Shown one piece after another: positions 1-6,727 of a stretch of DNA of 54,763 bases. This stretch comes from Frankiales bacterium (GTDB lineage: Bacteria > Actinomycetota > Actinomycetes > Mycobacteriales > SCTD01), in the NCBI GenBank assembly GCA_025465135.1, contig JAODNA010000158.1:1-54763 (forward strand). The letters run 5' to 3'. The number at the start of each line of letters is the position of its first letter. The first letter of the stretch is position 1. The notes under the pieces were generated by a model. The model was not told the origin of the DNA, did not search any database, and worked only from the letters and a program-made list of their open reading frames with translations. Both the position numbers and the translations under genes were made by a program.

Positions 1-292
1 TGTCCTCCTTCTGGAGGACGAGGGCCTCGACCAGGTCACCGACCTTGACGACGTCATTGGGGTCGACGTCGTGCTTGATGCTCAGCTCGCGCGAGGGGAT
101 GACGCCCTCGGTCTTGTAGCCGATGTCGAGGAGGACCTCGTCGCGGTCGACCTTGACGATCGTGCCTTCGACGATGTCTCCGTCGGTGAAGTACTTGATC
201 GTCTCGTCGATGGCGGCGAGGAAGTCCTCCATGCTCCCGATGTCGTTGATCGCGACCTGGGGAGTGGAGGGGCTGTCGAGGGTGCTGGTCAA
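1..292 (-). CDS. rpsA: 30S ribosomal protein S1, 5' part (cut by window edge)
   Basis: This is the N-terminal 97 codons of ribosomal protein S1, which binds mRNA on the 30S subunit. The reading begins TSTLDSPSTPQVAINDIG and continues through EDFLAAIDETIKYF, GDIVEGTIVKVD, DEVLLDIGYKTEGVIPSREL and SIKHDVDP, which is the first S1 repeat as known in actinobacteria. I place the start at a TTG (290-292): it aligns with the usual actinobacterial N-terminus, it has GGAG 8 bases upstream, and no ATG or GTG fits better. The gene runs off the left edge, so the remaining S1 repeats are not visible. The methyltransferase gene at 432 is divergent, so promoters for both should lie in 293-431. Confidence 0.95.
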   Translation of the reverse strand, partial: MTSTLDSPSTPQVAINDIGSMEDFLAAIDETIKYFTDGDIVEGTIVKVDRDEVLLDIGYKTEGVIPSRELSIKHDVDPNDVVKVGDLVEALVLQKED

Positions 293-431
293 GGGGTGGG
301 CTCCGGAGGGATAAGGGGTCGTGACGCGTCCCGGGTGGACGGGTCGGTGAGGTGGTCGGCGCAGGGCACGCGAAAGCGGGCCCTGCGTGCTGGCAGTCTA
401 GGCGGGTGAGTGCGACCAGGCAAAGGCACCG

Positions 432-1250
432 ATGAGTACGCCGGCGTCCCGGCCGGTCGGGCCGGCGGAGAGCGCGCGCGCCAACCGGTCCTGGTGGGAC
501 GGCGAGGCCCGCTCCTACTACGCCGAGCACGGCGCCTTCCTCGGCGATGCCGACCTGCTGTGGTGCCCGGAGGGGCTCCGCGAGTCCGAGGCCGGGCTCC
601 TCGGCGACGTGACCGGCAGGGACGTGCTCGAGATCGGCTGCGGCGCGGCGCAGGGGGCCCGCTGGCTGGTGTCGGCGGGAGCCCGGGTGACGGCCTTCGA
701 CCTGTCCATGGGGCAGCTCGCTCAGGGCCGGCTGCTCGACGAGCGGACCGGTGTCGCCGTCCGCCGCGTCGTGCAGGCCGACGCGCAGGCGATGCCCTTC
801 CGGGCGTCGTCGTACGACGTCGTCGTGTCGGCGTTCGGGGCGATCCCGTTCGTCGCCGACTCGGCGGGTGTCATGCGGGAGGTTGCCCGGGTGCTCCGGC
901 CGGGCGGGACGTTCGTGTTCTCAGTGACGCACCCGATCCGCTGGGTCTTCCCCGACGACCCCGGCCCGGCCGGCCTCACAGTGCAGCAGTCCTACTTCGA
1001 CCGCACGCCCTACGTCGAGGTCGACGGCGAAGGGGCCGCGACCTACGTGGAGCACCACCGGACCCTCGGCGACCGGGTGCGCGAGCTCGTGGCGGCGGGA
1101 CTCGAGCTCGTCGACCTCCTCGAGCCGGAGTGGCCGGACGGCCTGGAGCAGGAGTGGGGTCAGTGGAGTCCGCTCCGCGGACAGCTGATGCCGGGCACCG
1201 CGATCTTCGTGGCGCACAAGCCGCAGCGGCCCGCCACCCTCCTCGGGTGA
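432..1250 (+). CDS. Class I SAM-dependent methyltransferase
   Basis: A 272-residue cytoplasmic methyltransferase of the Methyltransf_11/25 type. The SAM-binding glycine-rich loop VLEIGCGAAQG lies near residue 65, an acidic strand end (AFDLS) near 90, the motif II/III region (DAQAMPFRASSYDVVVSAFG) near 115-135, and VLRPGGTFVFSVTHP near 155. The N-terminal SWWDGEARSYYAEHGAFLG is typical of a group of actinobacterial methyltransferases of unknown substrate. It is divergent from rpsA and has AAAGG five bases before the ATG. The substrate cannot be told from sequence; a small molecule or a ribosome-related target is possible. Convergent with the next gene, with a 36-base gap that holds a chance direct repeat GATCTGTCAG. 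Confidence 0.85.
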   Translation: MSTPASRPVGPAESARANRSWWDGEARSYYAEHGAFLGDADLLWCPEGLRESEAGLLGDVTGRDVLEIGCGAAQGARWLVSAGARVTAFDLSMGQLAQGRLLDERTGVAVRRVVQADAQAMPFRASSYDVVVSAFGAIPFVADSAGVMREVARVLRPGGTFVFSVTHPIRWVFPDDPGPAGLTVQQSYFDRTPYVEVDGEGAATYVEHHRTLGDRVRELVAAGLELVDLLEPEWPDGLEQEWGQWSPLRGQLMPGTAIFVAHKPQRPATLLG

Positions 1251-1286
1251 CGAGCCGCCGCAGTCCGATCTGTCAGCGCGGATCTG

Positions 1287-3785
1287 TCAGTGCACAGCGC
1301 GCCGGCGTACGACGTAGCCGCTCAGACTGGCGAGCGCGAGCAGGACGATCGCGGCCAGGCCGCGCGTCGTGTTGTCCTTCGTCGCCGACGTCGCGGCGGC
1401 AAGGGTGAACTCGTAGGCGGCGGAGCCGGTGGCGCCGGCGGGCGCGCCGTAGGGCAGCGCGCCGTTGGCGCCCTTCTCGTCGAGCGCCTTCATGGTGGCG
1501 TAGCGCTCGGCGTAGGTGGCCGCGGTGCTCGCCCCAGCGGTGGCGAGCGGCACGGCCGCCTGGGTGCGCAGGGCCTCGACGCCGTCATGGATCTTGACGT
1601 CGCCGGCCTTGGCCAGGTTGAGGCCGTCGGCCAGCTGTCCGCTGCCGTCAGCCGCGGAGTCGAGGCCGGTCGCCAGCTTCGTGCCACCGGCGTAGAGCTT
1701 GGTCAGCCCGTCGTCGATGGCGTGTACGCCGGCAACGGCCTGGCCGCCACCGGTCGCGAGCAGACCGAGACCGCTGTCGAGCGCCTTGCTGCCGGCGTAG
1801 AGCTGGCCGAGTCCGGCCGCCAGAGGTGCAGCGCCCTCCCCGGAGAGCTTCGCTGCGCCTGCGGCAACCTTGGTCGTGCCGTCGGCGAGTGCCACCGAGC
1901 CGGCCGATGCGGCCTTGGCGCCTGCAGAGAGCTGCGTGACGCCGCCTACGGCCGCGGTCAGGCCGGCGACGAGGCCGTCGAGGCCTTCAGCGATGCCGGG
2001 GTGTGCCGGGTCGCCGCTCTTGAGGCCGGCGACGATCTGCAGCAGACCGCCGCTGACCTGGCCGACGCCCGTGCTCAGGTCGGCGATGCCCGGCAGTGCC
2101 TGACCGCCCAGTCCGGCAGAGACCAGGCCGAGACCGCCCGCGGCTGCCGTCGTCTGCTCCTTGAGACCGCCGAGGTCCGCCCCGCTCGCGGCGTGCGACA
2201 CGGCGTACTTCAACGTGTTGACGACATCGCACAGCGTCGCCGGAGCCGGGCTGGGCGGGCCCAGGGCGCAGGCACCGAACAGGCCCGCTGCGTTGACGAG
2301 GTTCTGGATGGACGTCACACCGCCGGTCGGCGTCAGCGCACTGCTGAGGCCGGCCGCGACCTGGTCGACGCCACCCTTCGCCGCGCTGATCCCGGCGCTC
2401 AGGGTGCCGAGGCCGCCGGAGACCTGGGCGAGGCCGTTGAGGATGGTCCCGGGCGCGCTGGCGCTCCCGAGTCCGGCCAGCAGCTTGTCGACGCCGGCGC
2501 GGAGCGCGACGGCACCGGCCTTCGCGGCCGGCAGGGCCGTGACGCCGCTGAGCTGGTCGAGTCCCGCACTGATCTGCGTGAGCCCGGCCGAGAGGGACTT
2601 CGCGCCCGCGGCAGTGAGGCCCGCGCCGGTGGCGAGGTCCTGGCTGCCGTTGAGCAGCTTCTCCGAACCGGCCGAGGCCGACCCGAGGCCGACCGCGAGC
2701 TTGCCGCTGCCGGCCTTGACCTGGGTGAGGCCGCCGCCGAGCTTGTCGGCACCGGCCGCGAGCTTTGCGCTGCCGGCCTTGGCCTGGCCGAGCCCGTCGG
2801 CGAGCTGGTGGGCACCCGGGGCAGCGGAACCGGCGAGGCCGTCCTTGAGAGCAGCCGCACCGGCGGCGAGCTTCGTCAGACCGCCGAGCAGGTCACCGGC
2901 GCCGTCACGGAGCTTGATCATGTTGCTGTCGATCGTCGCTCCGGCGAAGGCGACGTTGCCGGCCGAGTCGAGGCCGTCGGAGAAGCCCTTCTCGCCGTAG
3001 GCGAGCTCCGGCTTCTTGTTCGGCGAGACGGGAACGGCCTGGATCTTCGCGGCCGGCAGCTGTGCCTGCTTGACGCGCGCGGTGTAGCCGAACGTCTGCT
3101 TCACCTGCCCGATCGGCTCGAAGAGCACCATCGTCCAGTTGAGGACCTGACCACCTCGGCCGTCTCCCCCGATGTCGGCGCGCACGGCGTCGATGTCGGT
3201 GAAGGACGACGGCAGCGTCAGTGACAGCTGCCCCACGTAGGGCGTCACGAGGTCGACGGTCTTGGTGACCTTCTTGCCCGCCACGGTGTAGCTCAGCTCG
3301 GTCGGCGTGGCACTGACGTTCTCCACGGTGTAGCGGACGTCGAGGACTCCGCTCTTGCCGACGATGTCCTGCGCCGACAGGCGCTTGCCGTCGAGGGTGT
3401 ACTCCGCCTTGACCGACAGCGGCAGCTTGCCGGTGAAGTCCGAGACGGTACGACGGGTGGTCTTGCCGTGCACGTCGATGGAGTACTGCGCCTGGCCGTT
3501 CTTGACGGTCGGAGGCGAGAAGCCGTCGAGGTCACGGATGTTCTTCCCGGAGGTCGGGTCGGTGACGAGGTAGGTGCCGTCGCCTGTCACGACCAGCTGG
3601 CTGAAAAGGCGGGCGGTGTCGACGGACCCGGACGGGTTCAGGGCGGCCTGGACGGTCTCGCGGTTGACGACGATCGCGGGCTCGGAGGACGACGCGACGG
3701 CGGCGCCGACCGGCGATGCGAGCAGGACAGCGAACGACGAGCCGCCGATGACGGCGCAGGACAGCATGCGGTTCCGGCGGCTCAT
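1287..3785 (-). CDS. Exported heptad-repeat (YhgE/Pip-like) membrane-anchored protein
   Basis: An 832-residue protein with an N-terminal signal sequence (about residues 1-32), a beta-rich domain to about residue 290, and a long low-complexity stretch (about 300-740) of Leu/Gly-spaced units such as LADGL, LAAGA, KLAVGLGSA and LYAGSKAL. A membrane segment (AAIVLLALASLSGYVV) and a basic RRRAVH tail close it. The Leu-x-x-Gly heptad pattern is the one seen in YhgE/Pip (phage infection protein) relatives and other large actinobacterial surface proteins. It probably forms a long helical or coiled stalk outside the membrane. The ATG at 3785 overlaps the stop of the upstream gene (ATGA), so the two are translationally coupled. 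Function is unknown; adhesion, export or envelope maintenance are all possible. Confidence 0.75.
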   Translation of the reverse strand: MSRRNRMLSCAVIGGSSFAVLLASPVGAAVASSSEPAIVVNRETVQAALNPSGSVDTARLFSQLVVTGDGTYLVTDPTSGKNIRDLDGFSPPTVKNGQAQYSIDVHGKTTRRTVSDFTGKLPLSVKAEYTLDGKRLSAQDIVGKSGVLDVRYTVENVSATPTELSYTVAGKKVTKTVDLVTPYVGQLSLTLPSSFTDIDAVRADIGGDGRGGQVLNWTMVLFEPIGQVKQTFGYTARVKQAQLPAAKIQAVPVSPNKKPELAYGEKGFSDGLDSAGNVAFAGATIDSNMIKLRDGAGDLLGGLTKLAAGAAALKDGLAGSAAPGAHQLADGLGQAKAGSAKLAAGADKLGGGLTQVKAGSGKLAVGLGSASAGSEKLLNGSQDLATGAGLTAAGAKSLSAGLTQISAGLDQLSGVTALPAAKAGAVALRAGVDKLLAGLGSASAPGTILNGLAQVSGGLGTLSAGISAAKGGVDQVAAGLSSALTPTGGVTSIQNLVNAAGLFGACALGPPSPAPATLCDVVNTLKYAVSHAASGADLGGLKEQTTAAAGGLGLVSAGLGGQALPGIADLSTGVGQVSGGLLQIVAGLKSGDPAHPGIAEGLDGLVAGLTAAVGGVTQLSAGAKAASAGSVALADGTTKVAAGAAKLSGEGAAPLAAGLGQLYAGSKALDSGLGLLATGGGQAVAGVHAIDDGLTKLYAGGTKLATGLDSAADGSGQLADGLNLAKAGDVKIHDGVEALRTQAAVPLATAGASTAATYAERYATMKALDEKGANGALPYGAPAGATGSAAYEFTLAAATSATKDNTTRGLAAIVLLALASLSGYVVRRRAVH

Positions 3786-4396
3786 CGCGTGGCCTTCTTC
3801 GCGAGCGAGACGTTGGTGTCCGCGGCGGGGCGTGGCGCCGGGACAGCCTTGTCGAGCACCACCACCTCTTGCGGCTCGTCGCCGGGCTCGAGACCGACGG
3901 CGGAGGTGCCACTGGCCAGGACGGCGACGAAGAAGCCCAGCGCCGCCGCGAGCAGCGACGTCGTCACTGCGGTCATCGAGTCCGAGACGAAGGAGGTAGG
4001 AGTGGCCGCGAAGGTTGTCTCGTACGAACCGAGGAGCGTGGTGACCCCGACGAAACCGGCCCACAGCGGCAGGCGGTTCGCGGTAGCCGTCGCGACGACG
4101 GTGACGATGGCGACCACGACGACGGCCGCGATGGCGCGGCCCATCGGGATGTCCGGCAGGACCCCGGCGCGCAGGGCGTAACCGAGCCACGCAGCCGCGA
4201 AGCCCGTGAGGAACCCACCGAGGCGGGCCGCCGGGGAGCGGTCGGGGACGAGGCCCAGGACCGCACCGGCGGCCGCGCCCAGCAGGGCGACCTTCGGCAG
4301 GTCTGCGCCGAAGACGGCACCTTGGTCCGCCAGCACGAACGCGGCGACTGCGAGTGCCACGCCGGTGACGAGGGTGCGTGTGCGCACCGTGGACAT
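3782..4396 (-). CDS. Small polytopic membrane protein, unknown function
   Basis: A 204-residue protein with about five to six hydrophobic segments (for example LVTGVALAVAAFVLAD, VALLGAAAGAVLGLV, AIAAVVVVAIVTVVA, LLAAALGFFVAVLAS) and a short polar C-terminal tail. I chose the ATG at 4396 because a GAGAGAGA purine run precedes it. An in-frame start at 4477 would add 27 Pro/Arg/Asp-rich residues with no ribosome site. Its stop overlaps the start of the heptad-repeat protein, so they form a two-gene operon and may work together at the membrane. No family was recognised with confidence; a DUF1097-like small membrane protein is one possibility. The 240 bases upstream presumably hold the promoter; no clear -10/-35 pair was seen. 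Confidence 0.65.
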   Translation of the reverse strand: MSTVRTRTLVTGVALAVAAFVLADQGAVFGADLPKVALLGAAAGAVLGLVPDRSPAARLGGFLTGFAAAWLGYALRAGVLPDIPMGRAIAAVVVVAIVTVVATATANRLPLWAGFVGVTTLLGSYETTFAATPTSFVSDSMTAVTTSLLAAALGFFVAVLASGTSAVGLEPGDEPQEVVVLDKAVPAPRPAADTNVSLAKKATR

Positions 4397-4637
4397 GCGA
4401 TCTCTCTCTCGCCCCGGGTCAGGGGGCTGGGGAGCACCGGTAGCCCGGTGCGAAGGACCCGTGTCGCGCCCTGACAAGACGCGGCGGGACAGCCGTCTGG
4501 CTGTTACAGGAATGGTGCGTGTTTGTCCCGAGGACGTACATCACCCACGAACATCAACTAGGGCATGACCCGTCCGGACGTACTGAAGGGTCTTTGGTCG
4601 GCACTTTGCACGAAAAGGCGTGAGACCGGTCACATGC

Positions 4638-6056
4638 TCAGAACGCGGTGCCCCTCCACGGCAGCGGACGGAAGGTGCGGTCGAGTCCCGGCGCGTCCTT
4701 CCACACCGTGGAAACCGTTGCTGCGTCCGGCTTCTGGCCGGTGGAGACAAATGCCTCGAGGGTTCCGAGAAGGGCCATCCACTGCGCCGACGAGAAGGTG
4801 CAGTGGCCGGCGCCGTAGGGCGCACCGGTTCCTGTCGTCGGGCCTGCATCGGTGTACGCCGGGGGCGCGACGAAGAGCTGCAGCACCTTGGCCGTCGCAC
4901 CGGCTGAGGCCACGCGCGAGGCGAAGACAGCCTCGTTCGACGCGGTGACGAACTGGTCGAACTCGGTGTGCATCGTCACGGTGGGCTTCGTCGCCCGACC
5001 GCGCGGCGCACCGAGAGTGCGTGCCTTGGTCCGTGCGGCAGCGCTGGCAACGAGCCGTCCGACCCGGCGGTCCAGGGTCAGCGCGAAGGACGTGAGCAGG
5101 TCCTTGGGCAGGCCGACCGCCTGGAACCGCGCGACTGCTTCCGGGGTCACCCGCGCCAGGTAGGAGGTTCCTACGTTCGTGGCAGCGATGCCGCCGGTGC
5201 GCGCGACGCTGTCGCGGTAGCCGAGGAGGGCGGCGCCGGCCTGCGTGAGCACGCCCTCCGCTGCGGCACCCGCCATGGAGCTGATGCTCAGGCCGTTGTA
5301 GTTCCGCGTCTGCAGCGGAAGTCCCTGCAGCACGGCGATCGCCACGAGCCGCCCCACGGCACCGGTCTGCGTCGCCGGGTCCGCGAGCGCGCCGGTGACA
5401 GATCCCTTGAGCAGCGCGAACGCGTTCGCCGCCTCCGCGTCGCTCGCGTAGCCGCCGACCTTCAGCGTCGGCCGGAAGAAGGCCCGCACCATCAGCATGG
5501 TGTCGAGCGTCTGGTCGAAGATGGGCACCGCGCCCGACAGCACCCCGCAGGCAGGAGCTGAGCCCGTCAGCAGGTCGGGCCGCTCCTCGGCGAGCGTCTC
5601 GGTGATGAGGCCGCCGAGCGACTCACCCCAGACGTAGGTCCTGGCCGGCTTGCCGAACTGCCGGGTGAACTCGGCGAGCAGTGCGATGTCGTCGTTGACG
5701 GCGTCGCGCACGGCGAAGCCGTTGCTGCGGTACGACGAACCGACGACCGCGTAGCCCTTGGCCAGCAGCGCATCCGTGGTGTCACCATCTGTGCCCTTCG
5801 GAGCCCATTCGGCGGCGCGGTTGGGGTCGACGGTCGTGCGGATGCCGTGGTTCCACAGCAGCAGCGTGTGGTTCCAGTTGGCCGGGACCTTGGCGGTCCA
5901 TGCGGCGCCACTGATCGTGCCTGTCCTCGTCGTCGCGGTGTCGGCCGCCTGCGAGGGGAAGGCGGTGAGGAGCAGGCCGGCGGCGGTAGCCGCAGACGCC
6001 AGGACGGCGACGGTGGTGCGTCGCGCGGTCCTGGTGCAGTGGAGCGAGAGGGTCAT
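4638..6056 (-). CDS. Secreted alpha/beta hydrolase
   Basis: A 472-residue exported serine hydrolase. The start MTLSLHCTRTARRTTV is followed by a hydrophobic segment ending AFPSQA|AD, a good Sec signal peptide. The hydrolase core shows an oxyanion-side HG (LLLWNHG, about residue 69) and the nucleophile elbow GESLGG (about residue 147). A probable acid follows in HTEFDQFVTAS and the probable catalytic histidine is in GAGHCTFS near the C-terminus. The insertion between elbow and acid is large, as in tannase/feruloyl-esterase-like and PHB depolymerase-like secreted enzymes. The substrate is unknown. A single-gene unit is likely: it is flanked by a 134-base gap upstream and 240 bases downstream. 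Confidence 0.8.
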   Translation of the reverse strand: MTLSLHCTRTARRTTVAVLASAATAAGLLLTAFPSQAADTATTRTGTISGAAWTAKVPANWNHTLLLWNHGIRTTVDPNRAAEWAPKGTDGDTTDALLAKGYAVVGSSYRSNGFAVRDAVNDDIALLAEFTRQFGKPARTYVWGESLGGLITETLAEERPDLLTGSAPACGVLSGAVPIFDQTLDTMLMVRAFFRPTLKVGGYASDAEAANAFALLKGSVTGALADPATQTGAVGRLVAIAVLQGLPLQTRNYNGLSISSMAGAAAEGVLTQAGAALLGYRDSVARTGGIAATNVGTSYLARVTPEAVARFQAVGLPKDLLTSFALTLDRRVGRLVASAAARTKARTLGAPRGRATKPTVTMHTEFDQFVTASNEAVFASRVASAGATAKVLQLFVAPPAYTDAGPTTGTGAPYGAGHCTFSSAQWMALLGTLEAFVSTGQKPDAATVSTVWKDAPGLDRTFRPLPWRGTAF

Positions 6057-6190
6057 GTCGTCCCGGGATCGTCGAAGGGCGGCACGTCGAAGACGTGATC
6101 TGCTCCAGCCTGCGTCGAGTCGTGCGCGTTGCACATGGGTCGCCGGGACGGTTCGCATCTGGTGCGTTCCGACGTCGTGTCCGGCTTGTC

Positions 6191-6718
6191 CTAGGAAACG
6201 TGTTCGGGCCGGTCCCGGAGCCAGCGGCGCACCTCGGCAGGGGTGCGCAGGCGCACGACGTCCACGTGCTGCCAGCGCGGGTCTCGCAGGCGCTGCTCGT
6301 AAGCGGAGCGGTGCCGATCGAAGGTCTGCCACGTCCAGCGGATCGGATGGCTGGCTCGCAGCACCGTCTGCCATCTTTCCCGGTTGCCGTTCCAGAGCTC
6401 CGGACGCGTGAGGAGCCGGCCGGCGGTGCGGCGGACCACGCGCCTCAGGGTCGTGGTGCGCGGCAGATCGAGCCACACGACGGTGTCGGCGCGCGACCAC
6501 AGCAGATCCCTGACGGCCGAGTAGTTGCCGTCGGCGATCCAGCTCCCCGCCGAGGTGGCGGCATCCACGTCGTGGACGAAGGTCGACGACGGCTGCCAGC
6601 CCGGCCCGTGGAAAAGCGCGTCGAGCTCGAGGTGCGCGAGGCCCAGCTCCCGGCTGAGTCGAGCGGCGACGGTCGTCTTCCCGGCGCCGCTCTGTCCGAT
6701 GACGACGACCCGCTGCAC
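6191..6718 (-). CDS. P-loop AAA/adenylate-kinase-like NTPase (topology modulation type)
   Basis: A 175-residue cytoplasmic P-loop protein. Walker A GQSGAGKTT is at residues 8-16, followed by ELDALFHGPGW, IADGNYSAVRDLLWSRADTVVWLDLPR (nucleoside-kinase-like core) and a basic helical lid RRVVRRTAGRLLTR. This pattern is that of FlaR/topology-modulation-type adenylate-kinase-like proteins, whose substrates are poorly known. It follows polA in the same direction with a 9-base gap, so it is probably the second gene of a polA transcript. There is nothing to suggest a toxin partner nearby. Confidence 0.75.
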   Translation of the reverse strand: MQRVVVIGQSGAGKTTVAARLSRELGLAHLELDALFHGPGWQPSSTFVHDVDAATSAGSWIADGNYSAVRDLLWSRADTVVWLDLPRTTTLRRVVRRTAGRLLTRPELWNGNRERWQTVLRASHPIRWTWQTFDRHRSAYEQRLRDPRWQHVDVVRLRTPAEVRRWLRDRPEHVS

Positions 6719-6727
6719 GCGTGGAAC

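Noticed and set aside
1267-1290. Direct repeat GATCTGTCAG twice
   Set aside because: Ten bases, two copies only, spanning a stop codon; no functional context.
4575-4600. DosR/DevR-like box (GACCAAAGACCC on the minus strand) upstream of the small membrane protein
   Set aside because: About 9 of 12 core positions match the 20-bp consensus, but the flanks do not, and no dormancy-type genes or DosR-family regulator are nearby.
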